Source of the DNA: Conexibacter woesei DSM 14684
GTDB lineage: Bacteria; Actinomycetota; Thermoleophilia; Solirubrobacterales; Solirubrobacteraceae
Length of the DNA stretch: 64,000 nucleotides
Direction: 5' to 3'
Assembly: GCF_000025265.1 (NCBI RefSeq)
Contig: NC_013739.1
Location: 5,132,001 to 5,196,000 of the forward strand
Shown: one piece after another, positions 25,318 through 33,315 of the stretch
Position numbering within the stretch: the first letter of the stretch is position 1
How the letters are laid out: each line of letters begins with the position of its first letter
The notes under the pieces: model-generated
What the model saw: only the letters and a program-made list of their open reading frames with translations
The model's database searches: none
Told to the model about the DNA's origin: nothing
Made by a program: the position numbers and the translations under genes

Positions 25318-26295
25318 TCAGTTCCGTGTGGCCGTCGCGGAGCTCTCGGTGAGAGCCCGCGCGTTCTCCTCCGCCGCTGCGACTGCGGCGCAGGTGATGA
25401 TGTCCAGGTTTCCTGCATATTCCGGCAGGTAGTCGCCCGCGCCCGCGACCTGGACGGTCATCGCGATCCGCCCGTTCTCGTGCAGCGGCGAGACCACGAG
25501 GCGGTAGCCGGGCACGTACCGCTGTATCCGCGCGACCATCTCCTCGACCGCCTCCGTCAGCGCCGGCAGGTCGACCTCGTCGGCCTTCGCGAAGACGGTG
25601 TTCTGCATCATGATCGGCGGCGACGACGGGTTGACGAGCAGGATCGACTTCGCGCGCGGGACACCGCAGAAGTGGTGCACCGCCGCCTCTGTCGTCGCCA
25701 GGTACTCGTCTATGTTCACGCGCGTCGCCGGCCCGACCGATCTCGACGCGCTCGTCGAGACGATCTCGACGTACTCGACCTGCGGCTGGGTGCTGACGAT
25801 GCAGCTCGCCAGCGGGACAGCCGCCTGCCCGCCGCACGTGACCATGCAGAGGTTCGGCTCGCCGACGCAGTCGGCGAGGTTCAGCGCCGGGACGCAGAGC
25901 TTGCCGAGCTTCGCCGGCGTCAGGTCGATCACCGGTATCCCGAGCGGCTCCAGCAGCGCGTAGTGGCGCTTGGCGTCGATCGCCGACGTCGCGTCGAAGA
26001 TCAGGTCGAAGCGCTCCGGTTCCTCGGTGAACGCGTCGATGCTGCGATCGGAGGTCTCGACGCCCAGCTCCTGTGCCTTGCGTATCCCCGCCGACTGGCT
26101 GTTGCGCCCGGCGAACAGCTCGCAGTCGAGCAGCTCCGAGCGCTGCACCTTCAGCAGCAGGTCGGTGCCGATGTTTCCCGTGCCGATGATGCCGACGCGC
26201 AGCGTGCCGCCGCCGTCCGGCGACGCCAGCCGCAGGCGCGTGCGGGACGGCGCTCTCGCGTCCGCTCCCGTTCTCGTGATCGCCGAAGCTTCCAT
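25318..26295 (-). CDS. Acetaldehyde dehydrogenase (acylating)
   Basis: A 325-aa DmpF/MhpF/HsaG-type enzyme converting acetaldehyde or propionaldehyde with CoA to acyl-CoA. The Rossmann motif GIIGTGNIGTDLL and the catalytic Cys in VTCGGQAAVPL (about residue 150) are present. I start at ATG 26295, behind a purine-rich GAGGGGGACAGGGG stretch; about 35 N-terminal residues precede the Rossmann fold, slightly longer than usual. Partner of the adjacent aldolase. Confidence 0.92.
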   Translation of the reverse strand: MEASAITRTGADARAPSRTRLRLASPDGGGTLRVGIIGTGNIGTDLLLKVQRSELLDCELFAGRNSQSAGIRKAQELGVETSDRSIDAFTEEPERFDLIFDATSAIDAKRHYALLEPLGIPVIDLTPAKLGKLCVPALNLADCVGEPNLCMVTCGGQAAVPLASCIVSTQPQVEYVEIVSTSASRSVGPATRVNIDEYLATTEAAVHHFCGVPRAKSILLVNPSSPPIMMQNTVFAKADEVDLPALTEAVEEMVARIQRYVPGYRLVVSPLHENGRIAMTVQVAGAGDYLPEYAGNLDIITCAAVAAAEENARALTESSATATRN

Positions 26296-26314
26296 CCCCT
26301 GTCCCCCTCGCTCC

Positions 26315-26707
26315 CTAGACGGGAAGCGTCCCCTTCTCGAGCAGGATCCCGAGGAAGGGGCACGTGTCGGTCTGCACCTCATGGCAGATCAAGCGGTGCT
26401 TGACGCCCGCCGGGATCGAGATCGACGCCGGCGATTCCAGCTCGATCATGTCGTCCTCGGTCTCGACCGCGAACCGCAGCCCCGGCGTCGCGACGAGGTA
26501 GATCTCGTCGTGGTCGTCGTGGACGTGCAGGTCCGCGTGCGGAGCGCCGAGCAGTCTCGCGGCATCCACGACCGCGATGCTGAACGGCGCGCCCGGCACC
26601 GTCTCCGGCGTCACGAAGAACGGCGCCGGCTCGTGGTGCCCGGCGACCTCCTCGAAGACCGGCAGGCCTTGTGTGATCAGAACTCCTGACCGTTGCGCGA
26701 CCTGCAT
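26315..26707 (-). CDS. Cupin-domain protein
   Basis: A 130-aa single-domain cupin with HADLHVHDDHDEIYLV (metal-binding His and Glu) and a second motif around PAGVKHRLI (His). The combination can bind Fe, Mn or Zn and serve as a small dioxygenase or isomerase. It lies 3 bp after the methyltransferase stop and ahead of the lower meta-cleavage genes. No ring-cleavage dioxygenase is otherwise present in this operon, so it may supply that step; this is inference. Confidence 0.75.
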   Translation of the reverse strand: MQVAQRSGVLITQGLPVFEEVAGHHEPAPFFVTPETVPGAPFSIAVVDAARLLGAPHADLHVHDDHDEIYLVATPGLRFAVETEDDMIELESPASISIPAGVKHRLICHEVQTDTCPFLGILLEKGTLPV

Positions 26708-26710
26708 CGG

Positions 26711-27709
26711 TCATCCACCCCCTGCGCCAGACGGCGGCGCGTCGTTCTCGTTCCGGTAGAGCAGCAGCACCGCGCCGGGGAGTCCCAGCTCGCGGACCTC
26801 GTGGCGCGACCAGCCGGCCTCGACGAAGGCGTCGTGCCAGCCGTCCGTCGTCAGCAGCTGCTGACGCATGATCGCGTGCAGCAGCGTGAACTCGGGGCGC
26901 CAGCGCTCGTCGGGCGCGCCGCTGGCCGGCTGCACCTCGGCGACGAGCATGTGGGTGCCCTGCGGCATGATGCCGCCGAGCTTCCGCAGGTAGGCCATCA
27001 GCGCGTCGCGGCCGTGCTCGAAGATCTCGTGCAGCAGGAAGAACGCGACCGCGAGGTCGGCGTCGGCCAGCTCGGGGATCGCGTCGAGATCGCCGGCGTC
27101 GCCGCAGCGCACCGTGACGCGGTCGCTCAGGTCGGCCGCCGCGATCGCGTGCCCGGCGTCCTCGCACGCCTCCGGCGCGAGGTCGACGCCGACGCCGCTG
27201 ACGCCGAAGCGGTTGGCGGCGGCGATCAGGAAGCGGGCGTTGCCGCAGCCGAGGTCGACGACGTGGGAGAAGTCGATCGTCTCCAGCACGGCGGTGGCGT
27301 GCGGGGCGACGTCGTCGCGCCCGATCAGCGCGGAGCCGTCGGCGACCCAGCGACCGTCGCGGATCACGTCGCTCCCGTAGCGCTGCGCGCCGGTAGAGAA
27401 GTCTCCCAACGCGGCCAGGACATGGCCATAGCCGCCCTGGAGCCACACGAGGTAGCCCTTGTCACGGCAGATCTCGCGACCACGCTCGGACAGCGTGAAG
27501 GCGCCGTCGACCTCCTCGACGATCTCACGTTGAGCAAGATAGCGGAGCGTCGCGAGCGGCAAGCCGTCTCTGCCCTCGCCCGGATCGGCCGGCACGCCGC
27601 CGCCCTCCAGCCGTGCCAGCAGCCCGGCTCGCTCGAGCGAGGCGAGCACGCTCGTGAGCGCAAACCCCTCGAACAGCTCGAAGACAGGTCGCGTCGTCGT
27701 CGCGGTCAT
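26711..27709 (-). CDS. SAM-dependent methyltransferase
   Basis: A 332-aa class I methyltransferase. An N-terminal winged-helix-like dimerisation region (LFEGFALTSVLASLERAGLL) precedes the SAM-binding motif VVDLGCGNARFL, the acidic loop (GVDLAPEA) and the VAFFLLHEIFE segment. This architecture is common in small-molecule O- or C-methyltransferases of secondary metabolism. It is the first gene of the operon, with a sigma-70-like promoter about 190 bp upstream. Substrate unknown. Confidence 0.8.
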   Translation of the reverse strand: MTATTTRPVFELFEGFALTSVLASLERAGLLARLEGGGVPADPGEGRDGLPLATLRYLAQREIVEEVDGAFTLSERGREICRDKGYLVWLQGGYGHVLAALGDFSTGAQRYGSDVIRDGRWVADGSALIGRDDVAPHATAVLETIDFSHVVDLGCGNARFLIAAANRFGVSGVGVDLAPEACEDAGHAIAAADLSDRVTVRCGDAGDLDAIPELADADLAVAFFLLHEIFEHGRDALMAYLRKLGGIMPQGTHMLVAEVQPASGAPDERWRPEFTLLHAIMRQQLLTTDGWHDAFVEAGWSRHEVRELGLPGAVLLLYRNENDAPPSGAGGG

Positions 27710-28050
27710 CGCCTCGTCACCTCGCCCTCCGGGCAGCGTGAGATCGCGCCCAGGTCTGCGCTCGCATCAGCTTCACCCCTCGACTTCCAGGTCAATGCAG
27801 CCCGAAGCGACCGGCCCCTTGTGCGTGAGGACTCGGTTGACCCGTCCACGAACTGCTCCTCGGTCTTTCCCCCGACGTCGCTGTTTGCGGCGTCAGAGGT
27901 TGTTATATGCCGGGCGCTCCGCTCGCGTCAAGCGGCCATGTCGCCCGGAAGGCCGGTGGCTTCCCGAAGAACGCCGCCAGCAGGGACGAGGTTCGCCCCT
28001 GCTGGGCTCGCTCTTAACGTGAACTCAACAAATCCGGGAACACGGACGTT
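27710..28050. other. Intergenic region: promoter and long leader of the methyltransferase operon
   Basis: About 340 bp between the methyltransferase start and the 3' end of the monooxygenase gene. It contains a convincing leftward promoter at 27902-27931, giving a leader of roughly 185 nt before the ATG at 27709. The leader is not a coding frame; I could not match it to a known riboswitch. Confidence 0.5.
27902..27931 (-). promoter_or_regulatory. Sigma-70-type promoter of the methyltransferase-ileS operon
   Basis: On the minus strand TTGACG (27931-27926) and TATAAC (27907-27902) are separated by 18 bp. This is one of the best -35/-10 pairs in the window and stands out against the GC-rich background. 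Confidence 0.65.
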
Positions 28051-29571
28051 TCAGGCGACGGCGGCCGGCACGTGTGCCGGCGCGGGCGGCGCCGCCGTGG
28101 CGAAGGCGTACTCGGCCGCGTCGAAGCGCCGCGTCGCCATCCGGAAGCGCCACGACGCGCCAGGCCAGAGCGTCGTGTTGCGACCATGCGCGTCGAGGTA
28201 CCAGCTGGCGCAACCGCCGGCCGTCCAGACGGTCCCGCGCATGCGCTCCTGAACGCCCACGTTGAACCTCGCCTGCGCGGAGGGGTCCGCCTCGAAGACC
28301 GCAGCGCCGCGCTGCTCGGTCGCGCGCAGCGCCTCGATCGCGTAGGCGAGCTGCGACTCGATCATGAAGACGATCGAGTTGTGGCCGAGGCCGGTGTTGG
28401 GGCCGACGAGCAGGAAGAGGTTGGGGAAGCCCGCGACCGTCGTGCCACGCAGCGCCTGCATGCCGCCCTCGCGCCAGACGTCGCCGAGCAGCCGCCCGCC
28501 GCTGCCGCGCAACCGCTCGACGAACGGCATGTCGGTGACGCGGAAGCCGGTGCCGAAGACGATCGTGTCGACGGCGTGCTCGCGACCGTCGGCCGTGACG
28601 ACCCCGTTCGGGCGGATCTCGGCGATCGCGTCGGTGACGACCTCGACATTCGGCTGCGACAGCGCCGGATACCACTCGTTCGACAGCAGGATCCGCTTGC
28701 AGCCGACGGCGTAGTCGGGCGTCAGCTTGGCGCGCAGCTCCGGGTCGCCGACCGAGCGGGCGAGGTGGGCGCGCGCCATCCGCTCGGGGATGCGGCTGAG
28801 CCGCTTGGGGTGCATGAACGGCAGCACGGTCAGCTCACGGCCCCAGAAGACGGTCTTGCGCACGAGCTGCTGCGCCGCCGGCAGCAGCCGGAACAGCGCG
28901 CGCTCGCGCGGGCGGACCGGGCGGTCCTTGCGCGGCATGATCCACGGCGGCGTGCGCTGGAAGACGGTCAGCTGTCCGACCTGCGACTGGATCGCCGGGA
29001 CGAACTGGATCGCCGAGGCGCCGGTGCCGATCACCGCGACCCTGCGCCCGGTCAGGTCGTGGTCGTGGTCCCAGGTGGCGGAGTGAAACGTTCTGCCCTC
29101 GAACGAGTCGAGGCCGGGAATGCGCGGGATCGCCGGCTCGCTGAGGCCGCCCATCGCGCCGACGAGGACGCGCGCGGTGAGCGAGCCGCGGACGGTCTCG
29201 ATCCGCCACAGCCGGCGTTCGTCGTCCCACGCGGCGCCGGTCAGCTCGGCGTCGAAGCGGAGGTGCGAGCGCAGCCCGTAACGGTCGGTGACGTGGCGGA
29301 GGTAGTCCCAGATCTCCGGCTGCGGCGCGAACGTGCGCGTCCACTGCGGGTTCGGCGCGAACGAGAACGAGTAGACGTTGGACGGCACGTCGCACTGGCA
29401 GCCCGGATATGTGTTGTCGCGCCAGGTGCCGCCGACGTCGCCGGCGCGCTCCAGCACGACGAAGTCGTCGCGACCCGCCTGCTTGAGCTTGATCGCCATC
29501 CCGAGCCCGGCGAAGCCGGTGCCGACGATCGCGACGTCGACGTGCGCGGGGAGGTCCGTCAGCTCGCTCAT
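28051..29571 (-). CDS. Baeyer-Villiger-type flavin monooxygenase
   Basis: A 506-aa FAD/NADPH monooxygenase. The N-terminal FAD Rossmann motif is VGTGFAGLG, the Baeyer-Villiger fingerprint FxGxxxHxxxW is present as FEGRTFHSATW near residue 156, and the NADPH Rossmann motif VIGTGASAIQF follows. By family it inserts oxygen next to a ketone or aldehyde. Start ATG 29571; a much longer open frame beyond it is an artefact over the TetR gene. A divergent TetR gene and a palindrome in between suggest local regulation. Substrate unknown. Confidence 0.88.
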   Translation of the reverse strand: MSELTDLPAHVDVAIVGTGFAGLGMAIKLKQAGRDDFVVLERAGDVGGTWRDNTYPGCQCDVPSNVYSFSFAPNPQWTRTFAPQPEIWDYLRHVTDRYGLRSHLRFDAELTGAAWDDERRLWRIETVRGSLTARVLVGAMGGLSEPAIPRIPGLDSFEGRTFHSATWDHDHDLTGRRVAVIGTGASAIQFVPAIQSQVGQLTVFQRTPPWIMPRKDRPVRPRERALFRLLPAAQQLVRKTVFWGRELTVLPFMHPKRLSRIPERMARAHLARSVGDPELRAKLTPDYAVGCKRILLSNEWYPALSQPNVEVVTDAIAEIRPNGVVTADGREHAVDTIVFGTGFRVTDMPFVERLRGSGGRLLGDVWREGGMQALRGTTVAGFPNLFLLVGPNTGLGHNSIVFMIESQLAYAIEALRATEQRGAAVFEADPSAQARFNVGVQERMRGTVWTAGGCASWYLDAHGRNTTLWPGASWRFRMATRRFDAAEYAFATAAPPAPAHVPAAVA

Positions 29572-29593
29572 CCGTGGTCTCGCTCTCGTCGTA

Positions 29594-29608
29594 GAAACAG
29601 CGTGTTTC
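29594..29608. promoter_or_regulatory. Inverted repeat in the monooxygenase-TetR intergenic region
   Basis: GAAACA-GCG-TGTTTC, with perfect 6-bp arms, lies between the divergent monooxygenase and TetR starts; a further TTGTTTC half-site appears at 29622-29628. Likely the TetR operator. Confidence 0.5.
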
Positions 29609-29631
29609 CTACTGTACCATCTTGTTTCTCG

Positions 29632-30285
29632 ATGGCAAGCGATCCGACATCCGTCCCCCGCTCGCTCCCACGCGGCCGCCACGCCGCGGCGCGCGACGTC
29701 GTGCTCGCGTCCCAGCGCGGGCGGCTGCTGGAGGCGATGGCGGCGTGCGTCGCCGAGCAGGGCTACGCCGCGACGACCGTCGCGCACGTGATCGCGCGCG
29801 CGGGCGTCTCGCGCAAGACGTTCTACGAGCACTTCGCCGACAAGGACGCGTGCTTCCTGGCCGCGTGGGAGGTCGGCTTCGAGATCCTGCTGGCGCAGGT
29901 CGTCGAGGCGGTCGAGCAGGCCGGGACGTGGCAGGAGCAGCTGCGCGACGGTGCGCTCGCCTTTCTCGAGGTGCTGTCCGCCGAGCCCGACTTCGCCCGC
30001 AGCTTCCTGATCGAGGTGCTGAGCGCCGGCGAGGACGCCTTGGCGCGACGGGCGGAGATGAACCGCCGCTTCGCGGACGTGATCGCCGACGGCTACCGCG
30101 CCGCGCGCGCCGACGACCCGTCGCTCGGCCCGCTGCCGCCGTTCGTCCCCCAGGCCGCCGCGGGCGCCATCTGGGAGCTTACGGCCGAGCACGTCCGCAC
30201 GCGCGGCGTCGAGGGGATCATGGAGCTGGCGCCGCAGATCGAGCAGATCCACGGCGCCTTCGTGGGCGGACGCTACACCGCGTAG
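29632..30285 (+). CDS. TetR family transcriptional regulator
   Basis: A 217-aa regulator. The N-terminal HTH (TTVAHVIARAGVSRKTFYEHF, around residues 45-66; core GVSRKTFYEHF) is diagnostic for TetR, with an all-helical ligand-binding C-terminal domain. Divergent from the Baeyer-Villiger monooxygenase across about 60 bp with a palindrome, so it probably represses that gene and itself. Confidence 0.9.
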   Translation: MASDPTSVPRSLPRGRHAAARDVVLASQRGRLLEAMAACVAEQGYAATTVAHVIARAGVSRKTFYEHFADKDACFLAAWEVGFEILLAQVVEAVEQAGTWQEQLRDGALAFLEVLSAEPDFARSFLIEVLSAGEDALARRAEMNRRFADVIADGYRAARADDPSLGPLPPFVPQAAAGAIWELTAEHVRTRGVEGIMELAPQIEQIHGAFVGGRYTA

Positions 30286-30307
30286 CTACACGCGCGGCGC
30301 CCGCCGC

Positions 30308-30334
30308 ACGCCGCCGCTACACGCGCGGCGGCGT
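30308..30334. terminator. Bidirectional terminator-like hairpin between tetR and terC
   Basis: ACGCCGCCG (30308-30316) and CGGCGGCGT (30326-30334) form a 9-bp stem over the stop codon of the leftward TerC gene and 22 bp after the rightward tetR stop. No U-run, as is common in GC-rich actinobacteria. Confidence 0.5.
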
Positions 30335-31267
30335 CTTGTCCTCGGCCCGCTCGGCGGCGAGCCGCGCCTCTCTCTTCTCGACGATCACCGACGCCAGCGC
30401 CGCGCCCGCGAGCGCGACGACGATCACGCTCATCGAGACGGCGATCGACGGGTGGAACGAGGTGTCGACCAGCAGCAGCTTCGCCGCGACGAACCCGAGG
30501 ATGATCGCGAGGCCGTAGTGGAGGAAGCGGAAGCGGTCGAGCAGGCCGTCGAGCAGGAAGTAGAGCGACACCATCCCGAGCAGCGAGAACGCGTTCGCGG
30601 AGAAGACGACGAACGTGTCGCGCGTGATCGCGAAGATCGCCGGGATCGAGTCGATCGCGAACATCACGTCGAAGGCTGCGACGAGCGCAAGCGCGGCGAG
30701 CAGCGGGGTCGCGAGTCTCTTGCCGTTCTCGACCGTGAACAGCTTGTCGCCGTCGTACTCTCTGGAGACCGGCAGCAGCTTGCGCATCCAGCGCATGATC
30801 AGCGTTCTCTCCGGGTCCATCTCCTCGCCGCCGGATCTCGCGATTCTGATCGCGGTGAACAGCAGCAGCGCGCCGAGCACGTATGTCGTCGCGTGGAACG
30901 CGTCGAGCGCGGCGGCGCCGATCAGGATGAAGATCGTGCGCAGGACGATCGCGCCGGCGATGCCGAAGATCAGCACCTTCATGCGCTGGTTGTCCGGGAC
31001 CTGGAAGAACGAGAAGAGGATCGCGAAGACGAACAGGTTGTCGAGCGACAGCGACTTCTCGATCATGAAGCCGGCGAGATACTCGCCGGCAGCTCTGCCG
31101 TCGTCTATCAGCAGGACGACGACGGAGAAGGCGATGCCTATGAGCGTCCAGACGATCGACCAGATCAGCGCCTGCTTCGGTCTCATCGGCTTTCCGCCGT
31201 GGCTTCTCATGTCGAACACGAGTGCAGCGACGATGAACACGGCCAAGCCGGCCCAGGCGACGATCAT
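30317..31267 (-). CDS. TerC family membrane protein (probable Mn2+ exporter)
   Basis: A 316-aa integral membrane protein with about nine helices. The two family signatures are EKSLSLDNLFVFAI and FAIDSIPAIFAIT, whose acidic residues lie in the membrane. TerC/Alx/YkoY proteins export Mn2+, often to load exoenzymes. The upstream leader folds like a yybP-ykoY Mn2+ riboswitch, strongly supporting this role. SD GGAG is 9 nt before ATG 31267 and lies inside the riboswitch's expression-platform hairpin. Confidence 0.92.
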   Translation of the reverse strand: MIVAWAGLAVFIVAALVFDMRSHGGKPMRPKQALIWSIVWTLIGIAFSVVVLLIDDGRAAGEYLAGFMIEKSLSLDNLFVFAILFSFFQVPDNQRMKVLIFGIAGAIVLRTIFILIGAAALDAFHATTYVLGALLLFTAIRIARSGGEEMDPERTLIMRWMRKLLPVSREYDGDKLFTVENGKRLATPLLAALALVAAFDVMFAIDSIPAIFAITRDTFVVFSANAFSLLGMVSLYFLLDGLLDRFRFLHYGLAIILGFVAAKLLLVDTSFHPSIAVSMSVIVVALAGAALASVIVEKREARLAAERAEDKTPPRV

Positions 31268-31276
31268 TAAATGCGG

Positions 31277-31400
31277 CTCCTTCGAGAACGGTCGGTGGTC
31301 TCGAAGGTTTGACCCGCTGAGGACATCCAGCCGACGCGCCGGGCTCCCGTGGGAACCGTGTTGACGAACGCGCCGTGTCGCAGGGCTACTTCCCTTCTCG
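31277..31400 (-). ncRNA. yybP-ykoY (Mn2+) riboswitch leader of terC
   Basis: Reading leftward, the leader carries segments that match what I recall of the yybP-ykoY consensus: GGGAAGTAGC at its 5' end, CGTCAACACGG in the first loop, CGGCTGGATGT in the second, and CAGCGGGTCAAACC near the 3' end. P1 can form from GAAGG (31397-31393) and CCTTC (31307-31303). The same CCTTCGAGA (31307-31299) can instead pair with TCTCGAAGG (31287-31279), which contains the ribosome-binding site. The two structures exclude each other, so ligand binding should free the site and turn translation on. Its 5' end overlaps the last codons of ppk2. Confidence 0.7.
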
Positions 31401-32165
31401 TGCAGGGAAAGATATCGGCTCGATGCCGGAGGCGCGCATTCCCGTCTCGATCGCGGCGTTGACGGTCTCCAACACCTGCACCCGCGCGTACGGCTTCGAC
31501 TCAGCCGAGATCAGCGTCCACGGGGCGAACGGGCGGTCGGTGCGCGCGAACATCTCCTCCAGCGCCTGCTCGTAGTCGGCGCGCTTCTCACGGTTGCGCC
31601 AGTCCTCGTCGGTGAGCTTCCACTGCTTGAGCGGGTCGGATCTGCGCTTCTCGAAGCGCTTGCGCTGCTCGCCGTCAGAGATGTGGAGCCAGAACTTCAG
31701 GATCACCACACCTTCCTCGTGGAGCGAGCGCTCGAACGACGAGATCTCGTCATAGGCACGCTGCCACTCGGCGTCGCTCGCGAAGCCCTCGACGCGCTCG
31801 ACCAGCACGCGGCCGTACCACGAGCGGTCGAGCACGGCCATCCCGCCCCAGCCGGGCAGCGACGGCCAGAAGCGCTGGAGGAAGTGGTGGCGCTTCTCGT
31901 CCGGCGTCGGCGCCGCGAACTGCACGACGCGGACGTGCCGCGGGTCCAGCGGCGCGACGAGCCGTCTGATCGCGCCGCCCTTGCCGGAGGCGTCCCAGCC
32001 CTCGAACAGCACGCACAGCGGCGGCCCGAGCCGGCCGCCGTCGCCGATCAGGCCGCCGAGCTGGAGGCGCAGCGCCAGCAGCCGGTACTGCTCCGCGGCG
32101 AGCCGCCGCTCGCCCTCCTGCTTGTCCAGCTTCAGCGTCAGGTCGACGTCGTCGAGGATCCCCAT
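31386..32165 (-). CDS. ppk2: Polyphosphate kinase 2
   Basis: A 259-aa PPK2 enzyme that moves phosphate between polyphosphate and nucleotides. Walker A EGWDASGKGG (residues 55-64), the Walker B region AVLDRSWYGR and the lid Arg/Lys-rich segment KRFEKRRSDPLKQWKL are present, matching single-domain PPK2. The stop codon falls within the first bases of the terC riboswitch. No other polyphosphate gene is near. Confidence 0.9.
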   Translation of the reverse strand: MGILDDVDLTLKLDKQEGERRLAAEQYRLLALRLQLGGLIGDGGRLGPPLCVLFEGWDASGKGGAIRRLVAPLDPRHVRVVQFAAPTPDEKRHHFLQRFWPSLPGWGGMAVLDRSWYGRVLVERVEGFASDAEWQRAYDEISSFERSLHEEGVVILKFWLHISDGEQRKRFEKRRSDPLKQWKLTDEDWRNREKRADYEQALEEMFARTDRPFAPWTLISAESKPYARVQVLETVNAAIETGMRASGIEPISFPAREGK

Positions 32166-32189
32166 ACGCCGGACCCTACCCGCGTCGCG

Positions 32190-32591
32190 CTACGCGCCGA
32201 ACGAGCGGTGCACGGCCTCGATGTTGTTGCCGTCGGGATCGAGCAGGTACGCCGCGTACCAGGTCATGCCCGGCGGGCCGTAGTCGCGCACGCCCGGGGC
32301 GCCGTTGTCGCGGTGGCCGGCCGCGAGGCCGGCCGCGTGGAAGGCGTCGACGGCAGCTCTGTCAGCGGCGGTGAAGGCGACGTGGACGTTGCTGCTGACG
32401 GGGCCGTCGGCGCTGATCGCGAGGTTGGCGAACCCGAGCAGGTGCGGCGCGTCGAGCAGCAGCGGGATCCCGAGCGGCTCCAGCACCTCGGCGTAGAAGG
32501 CGCGGCTGGCGGCGAGGTCGGCGACGCGCAGGTGGACGTGGTCGAAGATGGCGCGAGACCAGTCCCACGCCGGAGTCTCTGGTGTGGTCAT
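32190..32591 (-). CDS. VOC family (glyoxalase/dioxygenase-like) protein
   Basis: A 133-aa vicinal-oxygen-chelate protein. It has the N-terminal FDHVHLRVADLAASRAFY (metal His) and the C-terminal AAYLLDPDGNNIEAVHR (metal Glu). Divergent from a CGNR regulator over a 27-bp gap that contains a perfect palindrome, suggesting shared control. Substrate unknown. Confidence 0.85.
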   Translation of the reverse strand: MTTPETPAWDWSRAIFDHVHLRVADLAASRAFYAEVLEPLGIPLLLDAPHLLGFANLAISADGPVSSNVHVAFTAADRAAVDAFHAAGLAAGHRDNGAPGVRDYGPPGMTWYAAYLLDPDGNNIEAVHRSFGA

Positions 32592-32603
32592 GGTTCGACG
32601 CTA

Positions 32604-32622
32604 TCATGGGTTATACCCATGA
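32604..32622. promoter_or_regulatory. 19-bp palindrome overlapping the CGNR gene start
   Basis: TCATGGGT-TAT-ACCCATGA has perfect 8-bp arms. It spans the start codon of the rightward CGNR gene (ATG 32619) and abuts the leftward VOC start at 32591. A regulator bound here would block both genes. Confidence 0.6.
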
Positions 32623-33269
32623 CGCAATCGCCGCTGTCCGCCTCCGCACCGGCGCGCTACGTCCGCGCGCTCACCCCCGAGCAGCGCGCCGCGCTCCCCC
32701 GCCCGACCCGCTTCCGCTTCCTCGGGCGCGCGTGCGTCGACCTCGTGATGACCGGCGGCGAGGGCTGGCTCGACGCGTGGGAGGTGCTGCACGAGCCAGC
32801 CGACTTCGACCGCTGGCTCGCCGCCGGCCCGCTCGCGGTCCCGGCCGCGGACGCCGGGACGGGGCGCCCGCCGGCCGACGCCGACGACCTCGCGGCCGCG
32901 AGAGCGCTGCGCGAGGCGGTCCGCGCGGCAGTCGAGGCGCTGCTCGTCGGCAGACTGCCCGCGACCGCGGACGTCGAGGCGATCGACGCGGCCGCGACGG
33001 TCGCGCCGCTCGTCCCGCGCGTTGACCCGCGCACGGGCGCCCGCTCGTGGTGGCGACCGACCGCCCGCGCCGCGCTGTCAGACGTCGCGCGCGACGCGCT
33101 CGACCTGATCGCCGACCGCGCGCAGTGGAGACGGCTGCGGATCTGCGCCAGCGACGACTGCGGGCTGCTCTTCTACGACGCCTCGCGCCCCGGTCGGCGC
33201 AGATGGTGCAGCACCGAGCGCTGCGGCGACCGCAATCGCGCGAAGGCGTACCGGGCCCGAAAAGGCTGA
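32619..33269 (+). CDS. ABATE/CGNR zinc-finger transcriptional regulator
   Basis: A 216-aa protein with an N-terminal ABATE domain (RFLGRACVDLVMTGG...) and a C-terminal CGNR zinc finger: CASDDCGLLFYD followed by CSTERCGDRNRAKAYRARK, whose four cysteines bind zinc. This is a typical stress-linked actinobacterial regulator family. Its start codon lies inside a perfect palindrome shared with the divergent VOC gene, suggesting autoregulation. Confidence 0.88.
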   Translation: MTQSPLSASAPARYVRALTPEQRAALPRPTRFRFLGRACVDLVMTGGEGWLDAWEVLHEPADFDRWLAAGPLAVPAADAGTGRPPADADDLAAARALREAVRAAVEALLVGRLPATADVEAIDAAATVAPLVPRVDPRTGARSWWRPTARAALSDVARDALDLIADRAQWRRLRICASDDCGLLFYDASRPGRRRWCSTERCGDRNRAKAYRARKG

Positions 33270-33270
33270 G

Positions 33271-33315
33271 GTCGTCCTGGATTGGTGTCGCAGGAGGACA
33301 CCAATCCAGGACGAC
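33271..33315. terminator. Strong bidirectional terminator-like hairpin (dispersed repeat, copy 1)
   Basis: GTCGTCCTGGATTGGTGTC (33271-33289) and its exact complement (33297-33315) form a perfect 19-bp stem with a 7-nt loop. It sits between convergent stops at 33269 and 33315. A close relative with the same loop sequence lies at 39271-39317. Confidence 0.7.

Noticed and set aside
29572-30252. N-terminal extension of the monooxygenase
   Set aside because: It overlaps the divergent TetR gene; the FAD motif starts 16 residues after ATG 29571 as normal for the family.
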